Assembly: GCA_963710665.1 (NCBI GenBank)
Contig: CAVQBC010000003.1
Span: 744,001-808,000, forward strand
Source: CAVQBC01 sp963710665
GTDB lineage: Bacteria > Actinomycetota > Thermoleophilia > Solirubrobacterales > Solirubrobacteraceae
Direction of reading: 5' to 3'
Length of the DNA stretch: 64,000 nucleotides
The position numbers and the translations under genes were made by a program. Under the pieces are notes generated by a model that saw nothing but the letters and a program-made list of their open reading frames with translations, was not told the origin of the DNA and did no database searches. This document shows, piece after piece, positions 8,762 through 17,047 of this stretch (positions within the stretch are counted from its first letter, which is position 1; each line of letters starts with the position of its first letter).

Positions 8762-9298
8762 ATGACGAGCGCGGTGAAAAGCCCGGCGGCGCCCGACAAG
8801 CACGAGCTCCGTCACATCATGGGCCACTACGCGACCGGGGCGTCGATCGTCACGGCGATGTGGGAAGGCGAGCCGCACGGGCTGGCGGTGAACTCGCTCA
8901 CGTCGGTCTCGCTCGACCCGCCGCTGATCCTGTTCTGCCCGGGCAAGCGGTCCGAGACGTGGCCGGCGATCCGCGACGCCGGGCGCTTCGTCGTGAACAT
9001 CCTGGCCGACGGCCAGGACCACATCTGCCGCACGTTCTCCCGCAAGGGCATCGACCGCTTCGCCGAGATCGGCTGGCGGGAGACGCCGAGCGGCGCGCCG
9101 GTCCTGCACGACGTCCTGGCCTACCTGGAGTGCGAGATCGAGCAGATCCACGACGGGGGCGACCACTACGTCACCCTCGGGCGGGTCGTCGACCTCGGCG
9201 TCCTGGACGGCACCCCGCCGCTCGTGTTCTACCGGGGCGCGTTCCATCGTCTCAGCGGCCAGGAGGTCGAGAGCGGCACGCGGGGGAACGCGCCATGA
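8762..9298 (+). CDS. Flavin reductase, RutF/HpaC-type FMN-binding split barrel
   Basis: A 178-aa protein of the flavin-reductase-like family, which makes FMNH2 with NAD(P)H for two-component monooxygenases. Family features are YATGASIVTA near residue 23, GLAVNSLTSVSLDPPLILFC, a DHICRTFS segment and GDHYVTLGRVVDL near the end. The ATG at 8762 follows GGAGAGGAAT at good spacing and lies 26 bp after ribBA. It overlaps the next gene by ATGA (9295-9298), which implies translational coupling. The likely partner is SfnG, about 0.9 kb downstream. Confidence 0.88.
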   Translation: MTSAVKSPAAPDKHELRHIMGHYATGASIVTAMWEGEPHGLAVNSLTSVSLDPPLILFCPGKRSETWPAIRDAGRFVVNILADGQDHICRTFSRKGIDRFAEIGWRETPSGAPVLHDVLAYLECEIEQIHDGGDHYVTLGRVVDLGVLDGTPPLVFYRGAFHRLSGQEVESGTRGNAP

Positions 9299-9888
9299 CC
9301 CGTTCGGCGACCGCGCCGGCCGAGGAGCCGGTGGCCCGCCGGGGCGCCGCGCGCGTCATCGCGATCGACGGCTCCCCCCAGGGTCACGGCCGCACCGAGG
9401 CCGTGCTGCGCGAGGTGCTCCGCGGCGCGGCGGCCGCGGGCGCCACGTCGGACGTCCTGACGCTGTCCGACGTCACCGTCGAGGACGCCGTCGACGCCCT
9501 CGAGGACGCCGAGGCGGTGGTGCTCGGCAGCCCGGTCTATCGCGCCTCGTTCGCCTACCCGCTCAAGGACCTGCTCGACCAGCTCCCGCGCGGCATGTGG
9601 GGCGAGACGCGCGCGCCGCTGCAGGGCAAGGGCGTCGTGATCGTCGCGACGGGCGCGAGCCTGCACCACTTCCTGGCGCTCGACGACCTGCGCAACGTCC
9701 TCGCCAGCTTCTTCGCCGCCCACGTCGTCCCTCCCGGGCTCTACGTCCCGCGGGGCGGCATGCCGGACGGCAACGGACTCGACCCCGACCTCGCCACCCA
9801 GGCCGAGCGCCAGGGACAGGCGCTGGTGGAGCTCGCGCTCGCGCTGCGGGCGTGCCCCACGCTACGCGGCCTCGTGGCCCAGGCGTGA
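9295..9888 (+). CDS. NADPH-dependent FMN reductase
   Basis: A 197-aa flavodoxin-like NAD(P)H:FMN reductase of the SsuE/MsuE superfamily. After a 20-residue tail the fold starts with ARVIAIDGSPQGHGRTEAVL (phosphate-binding loop), followed by the GSPVYRASFAYPLKDLLDQL flavin-contact segment. The start codon overlaps the stop of the upstream flavin reductase by 4 bp. It is a paralogue of the protein encoded at 11452, so sfnG is flanked by two reductases of this family. Which one delivers FMNH2 to SfnG cannot be told from sequence. Confidence 0.87.
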   Translation: MTRSATAPAEEPVARRGAARVIAIDGSPQGHGRTEAVLREVLRGAAAAGATSDVLTLSDVTVEDAVDALEDAEAVVLGSPVYRASFAYPLKDLLDQLPRGMWGETRAPLQGKGVVIVATGASLHHFLALDDLRNVLASFFAAHVVPPGLYVPRGGMPDGNGLDPDLATQAERQGQALVELALALRACPTLRGLVAQA

Positions 9889-9946
9889 CGCGAGGCCGTG
9901 AATCCACCGCAAGACCACGACGAGCCGGCAGAGGGGGTGACACACA

Positions 9947-10133
9947 GTGGCTGACACCGCGAACGACGACGCCGTCGTCACCGGACCGAAGATCAAGGCG
10001 GTCCGCAAGGAGACCCGCGCGGGGACCCTCGATTGCCGTAAGGCTCTCGAGGCGACCGCGGGCAACGTCGCAGGAGGCGATCGAGTACCTGCGCGAGCGC
10101 AAGATCGGAACCCCGAAGAAGGTCTGGACCTGA
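9947..10133 (+). CDS. Small EF-Ts N-terminal (UBA-like) domain protein with a +1 frame break
   Basis: A GTG at 9947, with GAGGGGGTGA upstream, opens a short ORF resembling the N-terminal UBA-like domain of elongation factor Ts (KAVRKETRAGTLDCRKALEA). The frame is lost at about 10070. Skipping one base there continues the same domain as QEAIEYLRERKIGTPKKVWT and stops at 10133, giving a complete domain of about 61 residues with no EF-Ts core. The break lies directly at AGGAGG. It could be one extra base in the sequence, a decaying gene, or a programmed +1 shift; I cannot decide between them. The unshifted frame reads on into sfnG but has no family match there. Confidence 0.5.
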
Positions 10134-10180
10134 TCGGTCCCGACCGCGATCGAAGCAACCGAAAGGGAAGGAGCGGCTGC

Positions 10181-11350
10181 ATGCCGACATATCCACCTCT
10201 GCCCAAGAGCGAGCTGCCCAAGGCCGAGTGGTTCGAGAGGTCAGCTGATCAGATCGAGTTCTCCTACTGGGTCCCGAACATCTCGGGCGGCCTGGTCATC
10301 ACCACCCTCCCGATGGACACCGAGTGGGACCACGAGGCCAACGTCAAGTACGCGCGGGACGCCGAGAACAACGGCTTCAGCACCGCGCTGGCCCAGACCC
10401 GCTGGTTCGCGAGCTACGGCGCCGACCACCAGCACGAGGCGTTCGTGATCGCCTCGCACATCCTCTCGAACACCGAGAAGATCAACATCATCACCGCCTG
10501 TCACCCGGGCCTCTGGCACCCGGGCGTGGTGTCGAAGATCCAGGCCACGCTCGACGTGATCTCGAGCGGCCGGACCTGCATCAACATCGTCAGCGGCTGG
10601 TTCAAGGGCGAGTTCACCGGATACGGCGAGCCCTGGCTCGAGCACGCTGAGCGCTACCGGCGCTCCGAGGAGTTCATCCGGATCATGAAGGGCATGTGGA
10701 ACGAGGAGGAGTACACGTTCTACGGCGACTTCTACACGATCGACGGCGCGCCGATGCTGCCCAAGCCGGTCCACCAGGTGCCGGTCTTCCAGGGCGGCAA
10801 CTCGAAGGACGCGCGCAGGATGGCGGGCCGCGTCTCCGACGTGCTGTTCATGAACGGGAACACCAACGAGGGGTTCACGAACATCATCACGGACGCCCGG
10901 ACCGAGGCCCAGAACGTCGGCCGCGACCCGAGCGAGCTGCGCTTCGGCGCGAACGGCTTCGCGATCGTGCGTGACACCGAGCAGGAAGCCGTCGAGACCC
11001 TCCGCGAGATCATCGTCAACGCGGACGTCGAGGCGGTCAAGGGCTTCGGCGAGGCCGTCAAGCAGGCCGGCCGCTCGTCCTCCGAGAAGGAGGGCATGTG
11101 GGCCAACTCCGGCTTCGAGGACCTCGTCCAGTACAACGACGGCTTCAAGACCGGGCTCATCGGCACGCCCGACCAGGTCGCCGACCGCATCATGGAGCTC
11201 AAGGCGCTCGGCGTGAACGTGATCCTGTGCGGCTTCCTGCACTACAACTGGGAGCTCGCGAACTTCGGCAAGCAGGTGATCCCGCTCGTGCGTGAGCGCG
11301 AGGAGGCGGCGCGCGTCGGCCGCAAGACCGTCGCCGTCAGCAACGCCTAG
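10181..11350 (+). CDS. sfnG: FMNH2-dependent dimethylsulfone monooxygenase (SfnG)
   Basis: A 389-aa bacterial-luciferase-family flavin monooxygenase. SfnG converts dimethylsulfone with O2 and FMNH2 to methanesulfinate and formaldehyde (established for the Pseudomonas enzyme). From memory it resembles that enzyme along its full length: EFSYWVPNISGGLV at the start, NIVSGWFKGEF, GEPWLEHAERYRRSEEFIR, and DLVQYNDGFKTGLIGTP near the end. The ATG at 10181 has GGGAAGGAG upstream; the frame is open further back but that part belongs to the EF-Ts-like ORF. ribBA and three flavin/FMN reductases surround it. The formaldehyde released would feed the pathway starting with fae, about 6 kb away. Another dialkylsulfone or alkanesulfonate substrate remains possible. 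Confidence 0.9.
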   Translation: MPTYPPLPKSELPKAEWFERSADQIEFSYWVPNISGGLVITTLPMDTEWDHEANVKYARDAENNGFSTALAQTRWFASYGADHQHEAFVIASHILSNTEKINIITACHPGLWHPGVVSKIQATLDVISSGRTCINIVSGWFKGEFTGYGEPWLEHAERYRRSEEFIRIMKGMWNEEEYTFYGDFYTIDGAPMLPKPVHQVPVFQGGNSKDARRMAGRVSDVLFMNGNTNEGFTNIITDARTEAQNVGRDPSELRFGANGFAIVRDTEQEAVETLREIIVNADVEAVKGFGEAVKQAGRSSSEKEGMWANSGFEDLVQYNDGFKTGLIGTPDQVADRIMELKALGVNVILCGFLHYNWELANFGKQVIPLVREREEAARVGRKTVAVSNA

Positions 11351-11451
11351 ACGGGCCGGACCCCACCGCGAGTCGCGGCCGGGCGCGGGTTCCGCGCCCG
11401 GCCTCCGGCTCCGGCGGCATCTGTCACCGAACCGAGAAACGGAGGTTCGCC

Positions 11452-12042
11452 ATGGAGCTTCTCGGCCTGTCCGGAAGCCCCCTCACGCGATCGAAGACCC
11501 TGATCGCGGTCGAGCTGGCGGTAGCTCACGCGAAGTTGACGTGGCCGCAGATCTCGGCCGAGGTCATCCACATCCGCGATCACGACGTCGAGTTCTGCGA
11601 CGGCCGGGATCCGTCCGAGTATGAGGGCGACACGCGGATGATCATCGACAAGGTCGTCGCGGCGGATGCGCTCATCGTCGGGACGCCGATGTACCGCGCC
11701 TCGTACAGCGGGGTGCTGAAGAACATCTTCGACGTGATCCCCAACGACGCGCTCTACGGCAAGCCGATCGGCCTGATCGCGACCGGCGGCAGCGACCATC
11801 ACTACCTGGCGATCGAGCACGAGCTCAAGCCGCTCATCGGGTTCTTCGCGGGTCACCCGATCCCTGGCGGCGTCTACGCCCACAACGAGCACTACGCCAA
11901 CGGGGAACTGGTCGACGAGGGGGTCGCGGATCGCCTCCGGCAGCTCGCCGAGGCGGTCGTCCGCTTCGCCGAGGACGTCCCCCGCACGCTCGTCGGCGCG
12001 GCGCCGCCGAGCATCACCAGGCAGTCACTGGCACAGAGTTGA
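11452..12042 (+). CDS. NADPH-dependent FMN reductase, MsuE/SsuE-like
   Basis: A 196-aa flavodoxin-like FMN reductase. LLGLSGSPLTRSKT forms the FMN phosphate loop at residues 3-16, and GTPMYRASYSGVLKNIFDVI contacts the isoalloxazine ring. The ATG at 11452 follows ACGGAGG. It lies 101 bp after sfnG and 13 bp before the next gene, in the same direction. Reductases of this type supply FMNH2 to SfnG/MsuD/SsuD monooxygenases, so it is the most likely direct partner of SfnG. Confidence 0.87.
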   Translation: MELLGLSGSPLTRSKTLIAVELAVAHAKLTWPQISAEVIHIRDHDVEFCDGRDPSEYEGDTRMIIDKVVAADALIVGTPMYRASYSGVLKNIFDVIPNDALYGKPIGLIATGGSDHHYLAIEHELKPLIGFFAGHPIPGGVYAHNEHYANGELVDEGVADRLRQLAEAVVRFAEDVPRTLVGAAPPSITRQSLAQS

Positions 12043-12055
12043 ACCGAGGAGGAGA

Positions 12056-12427
12056 GTGAACGTGACGATCAAGAACTTGAGCGAGGTCATCAACGGGGAG
12101 CGGTACCGCACCGCGGTGTCATACCTCCTCGCCGACGACGGCGAGGAGACCTACCTGTTCCGCGCGCTGAACTCGAACTACTTCGTCCAGCATCAGGGCG
12201 AGGAGGACAGCATGGAGGTCCTCTCCGCGGAGAAGGCCGAGGAGCTCTTCGTCCAGCTCCCGAACAAGCACCAGAGCCTCGTCGCCGCGTTCCCCCGCGA
12301 GCACGGCGGCGTCGGGATGGACACCACGAGCGCCTACGACGACGAGGACGAGAAGGAGCGCCTCGCCGAGGACTACAAGGTGGACACCAGGAAGGCGTAC
12401 CAGGGCTGGAGCCCCGCGGGCTCCTGA
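12056..12427 (+). CDS. Hypothetical protein at the end of the sfnG set
   Basis: A 123-aa protein I do not recognise. It starts at GTG 12056 or GTG 12062, with GAGGAGGAG just upstream. It is acidic overall, with a negatively charged patch near residue 100 (AYDDEDEKERLAEDYKVD) and an aromatic KAYQGWSP tail. It has no signal peptide, membrane segment or cysteine. It is 13 bp from the FMN reductase gene and precedes a strong terminator, so it is probably the last gene of the sulfone operon. Confidence 0.7.
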   Translation: MNVTIKNLSEVINGERYRTAVSYLLADDGEETYLFRALNSNYFVQHQGEEDSMEVLSAEKAEELFVQLPNKHQSLVAAFPREHGGVGMDTTSAYDDEDEKERLAEDYKVDTRKAYQGWSPAGS

Positions 12428-12441
12428 CCGCACGCGGGCCG

Positions 12442-12476
12442 GGCCGGCGGGGCGCGCGGTGGCGCCCCGCCCGGCC
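12442..12476. terminator. Strong GC hairpin between convergent operons
   Basis: A perfect 10-bp stem GGCGGGGCGC (12446-12455) / GCGCCCCGCC (12462-12471) with loop GCGGTG can be extended by further G-C pairs across one bulge. It sits between the stop of the 123-aa gene (12427) and that of the leftward DUF1464 gene (12486), so it could end transcription in both directions. It has no U-tract, which is common in this GC range. Confidence 0.6.
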
Positions 12477-12485
12477 GGGCTCGCC

Positions 12486-13574
12486 CTACGCGAGCCGGAT
12501 CTCCTCGGCGCCTCGCAGGCGGAGCCAGTCGAGCGCCGTCCCGCTCGCCTCCCGCAGGCGCAGCCGCTCCACCAGCGGCGCGTAGCGCCCACCGGCGAGC
12601 CCGTCCGCGAGGAGCGCCGCGCCCTGGGCCGCCGTCTTCGAGCGCCCGCCGAGCCCGGTCGCGGCGCGCACCGGCGCGACGCCCGCCAGGCGCTCGCCGA
12701 GGCCGTCGAGCACGCCCGGCGCGCCCGCGAGGCGCCCGCCGACCACGATCTCGCGCGGCGCCGGGACCGACGCGGTGAGCGCGAGCGCCGCCTTGGTGGC
12801 GCCCTCCTCGAGCGCCAGCCAGCCCTCCCGGTGACGCGGGTCGCGCCGCAGCTCCGCGAGCGCCTCGCGCGCCGAGAGGTCGAGCTCCCCGCGCGGGTCG
12901 AGCGCCCCGCCGCTGAACACGGTCCGCTTGGACAGCGCCGGAGCCAGCAGCGAGGCCACCTCGGCGTCGAGCGCCCCGCAGGCGCGCGCGCCGATCGGGC
13001 CGCCGGACCCGCCCGCCCCGTCGACGATCTGCCCGCCTTCGACCGCCAGCGCCGCGCTGAACGCGCCGCCGAGCTCGAGCGCGATCAGGGAGGTCTCCTG
13101 GTAGGGCAGATCGAGGCGGCGCGCCTGGTCGGCGATCGCCACCGCCGCGCCCGCCACCTTGTCCGCCGTGCCGAGGTCGACGCGGTTCCACTTGCGGTAC
13201 GCCGGGACCGTGGGCAGGTGGATCGCGCCCGGGGCGAAGACGAGCGGCAGCCCGCTCGCGAGCAGCGAGCGGATCAGCGAGCGCATCCCGCCGATCCCCG
13301 CGCCGGCGGTCGGCTCGCCGGCCCGCAGCAGGATCATGAGCGAGATGTCGCGCTCGGTGACGCGCTCGCCGGGCACGAGCGGGAGGCCGTAGCCCGCCGG
13401 CCCGAGCACGAGGTCGAACGGCCCGTGGCCGGCGAGCGCGGCGGCCGGCAGTCCCGGGTCCGCGTCGACCTCGGCCGACCGGAACGCGCGCTCGAGGACG
13501 ACCTCGCCGTCGTCGAGCGCGCACAGGTCGAAGGAGACCGTCCCGGGATCGATGCCGGCGACGCGCGGCCCCAC
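12486..13574 (-). CDS. DUF1464 family protein (ASKHA-type kinase fold)
   Basis: A 362-aa protein resembling DUF1464 proteins of archaea, predicted sugar-kinase/acetate-kinase-fold enzymes. It begins with the nucleotide-binding motif VAGIDPGTVSFDLCALDDG and has ALELGGAFSAALAVEGG near residue 165 and a late glycine-rich VVGGRLAG segment. GTG at 13574 is 7 bp downstream of the mtdB stop, so it is the last gene of the leftward fae operon. Its position suggests a role linked to H4MPT or methanofuran, but no reaction can be assigned. Confidence 0.72.
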   Translation of the reverse strand: MGPRVAGIDPGTVSFDLCALDDGEVVLERAFRSAEVDADPGLPAAALAGHGPFDLVLGPAGYGLPLVPGERVTERDISLMILLRAGEPTAGAGIGGMRSLIRSLLASGLPLVFAPGAIHLPTVPAYRKWNRVDLGTADKVAGAAVAIADQARRLDLPYQETSLIALELGGAFSAALAVEGGQIVDGAGGSGGPIGARACGALDAEVASLLAPALSKRTVFSGGALDPRGELDLSAREALAELRRDPRHREGWLALEEGATKAALALTASVPAPREIVVGGRLAGAPGVLDGLGERLAGVAPVRAATGLGGRSKTAAQGAALLADGLAGGRYAPLVERLRLREASGTALDWLRLRGAEEIRLA

Positions 13575-13581
13575 GTGGCGG

Positions 13582-14448
13582 TCAGGCGAGCTCTTTGGCC
13601 ACCGCGTAGACGCCGTCGACGTCCATGACCACGTCGTTTGACTCGAACAGCCGCTGCACGCACGTGCGGTGCGTCTTCATCTTCGTGCCGCCGATCGCCA
13701 GCGCCCCGAGGATGAGCTTGCCGTGGCGCTCCTCGAAGTCGTCCATCGCCTCGGTGCCTCCGAGGCCGAGCGGCTCGGTGGCGTTGCAGTCGGCCAGCAG
13801 CTCGATGGACGGGTTGGAGCTCCAGGACTCCTCGGAGAGCACCTCGACGCCGGCCGGCCCCGAGGCGATAACGATGTGCGCGCCCTCGAGCGCCGCCTCC
13901 ATGTCCTTGCGGTCCTCCGGCTCCTGCGTCGTCAGGCCGCGCTCCTGGGCGACCTTGAGGCCGCGCGGGCGGCGATAGGAGTCGGTGCCGAGCACGTCGG
14001 CGGGGATCGTGACCGCGAGCACCTCGCAGCCCTCCTGCTCGAGCAGCAGCCCGGAGCGCACGCCGACCGGGCCCACGCCGACGATGACCGCGCGCTTGCC
14101 GTCGAGGTCGATCCGCTTCGCGATGCGGGCGACCATGGCCGCCGCCGTCGTGTTGCAGCCGTTGGAGTCGAGCATCACCGACACCTTGAAGGGGCCGAAG
14201 AACGACTTCTGGACCTGGCCGAGCACCTCCTCGCCCGTCGGCACGTTCGAGCCGCCCACCCACACGGCCGTGTTGTGGAGGTCGTCGGGGCCGCGGGTGA
14301 AGATCGCGCCGCCGACGAGCCCGCGCACGTCCTCCGGCGCGACCTCGCCGTGGCGCAGCAGGACGTCGACGCCCGCGTCGGTGGCGGCGATCGAGTCGAA
14401 CGGGCTCGGCTGCGGATCGGTGTCGAGCTGGATCAGGACCTTCTTCAC
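13582..14448 (-). CDS. mtdB: NAD(P)-dependent methylene-H4MPT dehydrogenase (MtdB)
   Basis: A 288-aa cytosolic dehydrogenase that oxidises methylene-tetrahydromethanopterin to methenyl-H4MPT with NAD(P)+. It matches the MtdA/MtdB family of methylotrophs: KKVLIQLDTDPQPSPFD at the start, FFGPFKVSVMLDSNGCNTTA around residue 85, a VIVGVGPVGVRSG nucleotide-binding loop near 120, and LGALAIGGTKMKTHR near the end. The GTG start overlaps the stop of the upstream gene (GTGA, 14445-14448). MtdB is preferred over MtdA because the operon holds fae and a full H4MPT branch, but sequence alone does not separate NAD from NADP use. Confidence 0.9.
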   Translation of the reverse strand: MKKVLIQLDTDPQPSPFDSIAATDAGVDVLLRHGEVAPEDVRGLVGGAIFTRGPDDLHNTAVWVGGSNVPTGEEVLGQVQKSFFGPFKVSVMLDSNGCNTTAAAMVARIAKRIDLDGKRAVIVGVGPVGVRSGLLLEQEGCEVLAVTIPADVLGTDSYRRPRGLKVAQERGLTTQEPEDRKDMEAALEGAHIVIASGPAGVEVLSEESWSSNPSIELLADCNATEPLGLGGTEAMDDFEERHGKLILGALAIGGTKMKTHRTCVQRLFESNDVVMDVDGVYAVAKELA

Positions 14449-15842
14449 GCTTGCTCCTTCGGCGGTGGCTTGGATTCACGACGCGCGGTGAGCTTCACAC
14501 GCTCACGGCGCGGCTCGGCGAACGTGAGGTAGCCCCAGTCGAGCGGGGACTCCTGGCGGTAGTTCTTCCCCAATCCGCGCGCGATGGCGGCCTTCATCAG
14601 CTCCTTGCCGAGGTAGAACGCGTGCGTGGCCTCGTCCACGCCCAGCTCGTCGAACATCTGGTTGATGTCCGTGCCCTTGACGAAGCGGTCGGCGTTGAAC
14701 GCGTAGATCCAGTCGGCGTCGGCGAAGATGCGGATGTTGGGGTCGGTGACGTTCTCGTGCAGCTCGCGCAGCTCGGCCTCGGTGTAGGGGCTGAACTCCT
14801 CGTCCTTGATGGTCAGCAGCGCGCCGTTGACGTGCTTGGGCGGCGTCCCCTGTTCCTGCGCGTAGTACATGAGCTTGGCGGCGAGCACCGCCTCCTGCAC
14901 CGCGCCGCGGGCCCAGTCGATGACCTCCGTCGTGAGCACGTTGCGGATCCCGAGCTCCTGGCAGAAGCCGATCAGGACCGCGGTCACCCCGGTGGTGTCC
15001 GCCTCGGTGAGCTCGGTGAGGTTGCCGATCCCCATGAACATCTCGACGTCCGGGTGCCGGCGGCGGACCTCGATGTAGCGCCCGAGGCTGTGGGCGAAGC
15101 CCGACACGATCGGCTCGATGATCGGGTCCACCATGAAGGGCTTGCCCAGCCGCTGCAGGACCTCGATCGTCTCGTCGAGGCTGTCGAGGTCGTCGGGCTC
15201 GTCGGGGATCAGGACCGGGGTGGCCCGCAGCTCCTCGGCGAGGTGGCGGTTGGAGCTGTTGAGGCTGAGGACGTAGTCGACGCCCGCCTCGTCGGCCATC
15301 CGGATCTCGTCGGGGTCGAGCGTGTCGATGCTCAGCGAGAACCCGCGGGAGCGCAGCTCGGCGATGACCTCGGGTCCTTCCTCGAGCCACTTGCGGTCGA
15401 GCGAGAGCCCGAGGTCGACGACGTCGGCGCCCTTCTCGCGGTAGGCGGTCGCCGCGTCGAGGATCTGCTCTCGGCCGAGGCGCGGGACGTTGTTGATCTC
15501 GGCGAACACGCGGACGTCGCGCGGGCCGTAGCTCGCCTCCACCTCGGCCTGGCCGAAGTGGCGCGGGATCTGCTTGAGGTCCGCCGGGCCCTTCACCGCG
15601 GGGATCCCGAAGCGCTCGGAGATCACCTCCGGGTCGCCCTCGCACAGGCCCGGGATCATGATGCTCGTCACGGCGTCTCCGACCTCGAGGCGGCGGGCGA
15701 TCCACTCGGGCGTCATCAGCGCGGCCACCGTGATCTTCATGACCGCGACCTCGTAGTCGAACGGCAGGCCGGCGCGCTCGAGCGTCCGCTCGAGCGCCGG
15801 CGCGGCGAGCTTGCCGGTCACGAACAGGATCCGGTCGCTCAC
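14445..15842 (-). CDS. Dihydropteroate-synthase-like protein (DUF6513/pterin-binding)
   Basis: A 465-aa protein with an N-terminal DUF6513-like region (about 1-115, starting RILFVTGKLAAPALE) and a pterin-binding TIM-barrel region (about 120-400) with VDLGLSLDRKWLEEGPEVI and MVDPIIEPIVSGFAHSLGRY. Proteins of this architecture occur in methanogens and H4MPT-using methylotrophs and are thought to act in H4MPT biosynthesis or use. The start is GTG 15842. The stop overlaps mtdB by 4 bp, and 46 bp separate it from the pterin dehydratase gene upstream. The exact reaction is not established, and it should not be read as folate DHPS. Confidence 0.83.
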   Translation of the reverse strand: MSDRILFVTGKLAAPALERTLERAGLPFDYEVAVMKITVAALMTPEWIARRLEVGDAVTSIMIPGLCEGDPEVISERFGIPAVKGPADLKQIPRHFGQAEVEASYGPRDVRVFAEINNVPRLGREQILDAATAYREKGADVVDLGLSLDRKWLEEGPEVIAELRSRGFSLSIDTLDPDEIRMADEAGVDYVLSLNSSNRHLAEELRATPVLIPDEPDDLDSLDETIEVLQRLGKPFMVDPIIEPIVSGFAHSLGRYIEVRRRHPDVEMFMGIGNLTELTEADTTGVTAVLIGFCQELGIRNVLTTEVIDWARGAVQEAVLAAKLMYYAQEQGTPPKHVNGALLTIKDEEFSPYTEAELRELHENVTDPNIRIFADADWIYAFNADRFVKGTDINQMFDELGVDEATHAFYLGKELMKAAIARGLGKNYRQESPLDWGYLTFAEPRRERVKLTARRESKPPPKEQA

Positions 15843-15888
15843 CGGCCCGCCCGCATGGCCGGCGCCGCCCAGGGTCGCCCGAGCCCGC

Positions 15889-16266
15889 CTACTTCGAGCC
15901 CTTGCTGAAGACGAACTTGTTCGGCGTGCCCTCCATCGCGCTGCCGGGCTCCGGCCGCCACAGCACGGTGTCCTCGATCTTGCGGGCGAGCGCGAAGTCG
16001 CGATTGGTGATCCCGCCGGCCGAGTGCGTGGCGAGCTTCACCCACAGCTTGCCCCAGGTCACCGCGAGGTCCGCGTGGTGGTAGGCCGCCTCGCACAGGT
16101 AGCCCACCGTGTTGACGGCCATCAGCGTGGAGGGCCAGCCGTCGGTGTTGTACTTGCGCCGCAGCCAGTCGCCCTCGTGGTACCAGCCGTCGAGGCCCTC
16201 CTCGGCGATCTTGGCCTGGATCTCCTCGTCGCTGAGAGGGCGGAGCTCCTCGGTCTGTTGGGTCAT
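15889..16266 (-). CDS. Pterin-4a-carbinolamine dehydratase family protein
   Basis: A 125-aa protein of the PCD/DCoH family, which dehydrates 4a-hydroxytetrahydropterins. The signature EAAYHHADLAVTWGKLWVKL (residues 59-78) supplies the catalytic histidine pair, and a THSAGGIT segment follows. ATG at 16266 has GGAGACTGCG upstream and is 19 bp after the SDR gene. No aromatic amino acid hydroxylase is nearby, so a role on H4MPT (repair of 4a-hydroxy forms or biosynthesis) is more likely than phenylalanine metabolism. That role is inferred from context. Confidence 0.85.
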   Translation of the reverse strand: MTQQTEELRPLSDEEIQAKIAEEGLDGWYHEGDWLRRKYNTDGWPSTLMAVNTVGYLCEAAYHHADLAVTWGKLWVKLATHSAGGITNRDFALARKIEDTVLWRPEPGSAMEGTPNKFVFSKGSK

Positions 16267-16285
16267 CTCGCAGTCTCCTTCCGCG

Positions 16286-17047
16286 TCACATCACGACGCC
16301 GCCGTTGACGTTGATCGCCTGGCCGGTCAGGAACGAGGCGTCCGGCGAGGCGAGGTAGACGGCCGCCGCGGCGACGTCCGCGGGCCGCCCCCACCGCTTG
16401 AGCGGCGTGGACTCGGCCACCCCGCGGTAGAAGTCGCGGTCGACCTCCTCGCCGAAGGCGGTCTCGATCCAGCCCGGCGCGAGCACGTTGACCCTGATCT
16501 CCGGCGCGACGCCGCGCGCCAGGCTCTTGCTGTAGGCCAGCACCGCGCCCTTCACCGCGCTGTGCAGCTCCTCGGTGCCGCCGGCCATGCCGCTGGTCAC
16601 GTGGTCCCAGCTCATGTTCAGGATCGTCCCACCTCGCGGCTGGGCACGCATCACGGCCACCACCTCACGGCAGCAGGACATCGTCCCCTTGAGGTCGACG
16701 GCGAAGATGAGGTCGAGCTTGCGCTCCCAATCCCACTTCGCGTTCTCGCCGGTGACGATGTCGGCGCCCGCGTTGTTGACCCAGACGTCGATCCCGCCGA
16801 GCCGCTCGGCCGCCTCGGCCACGAGGCGGCCGGCCGTGCCGGGGACGCAGAGGTCGGCCTGTGCGACGTGGGCCTCGCCACCGCGCGCCCGGATGCCCTC
16901 GGCCACGGCCCGGGCCGCCGCCTCGGACGCGCAATAGGTCAGCACGACCCGCGCGCCCTCGGCGGCGAACGCCTCGGCTATGGCCTGCCCGATGCCGCTG
17001 CTCGCCCCCGTGACGACGGCGCGCAGGGCCGAGAGCCTCTGCGTCAG
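16286..17047 (-). CDS. Short-chain dehydrogenase with HxxxK in place of YxxxK; CTG start
   Basis: A 253-aa SDR with the NAD(P) motif VVTGASSGIGQAIAEAF at the N-terminus and NNAG at about residue 90. The catalytic tetrad is unusual: the expected YxxxK reads HSAVK (histidine for tyrosine), while the serine of NMSWDHV and the lysine are kept. No ATG, GTG or TTG fits. The best start is CTG at 17047, which overlaps the fae stop as CTGA and has GGAGG 9 bases upstream. Between fae and a pterin dehydratase, it may be a pterin reductase or have lost redox activity. Its function is open. Confidence 0.75.
   Translation of the reverse strand: MTQRLSALRAVVTGASSGIGQAIAEAFAAEGARVVLTYCASEAAARAVAEGIRARGGEAHVAQADLCVPGTAGRLVAEAAERLGGIDVWVNNAGADIVTGENAKWDWERKLDLIFAVDLKGTMSCCREVVAVMRAQPRGGTILNMSWDHVTSGMAGGTEELHSAVKGAVLAYSKSLARGVAPEIRVNVLAPGWIETAFGEEVDRDFYRGVAESTPLKRWGRPADVAAAAVYLASPDASFLTGQAINVNGGVVM

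Noticed and set aside
13582..14448. Folate-linked MtdA/FolD instead of MtdB
   Set aside because: FolD motifs are absent, and the operon contains fae and other H4MPT-specific genes, so MtdB is the better call.
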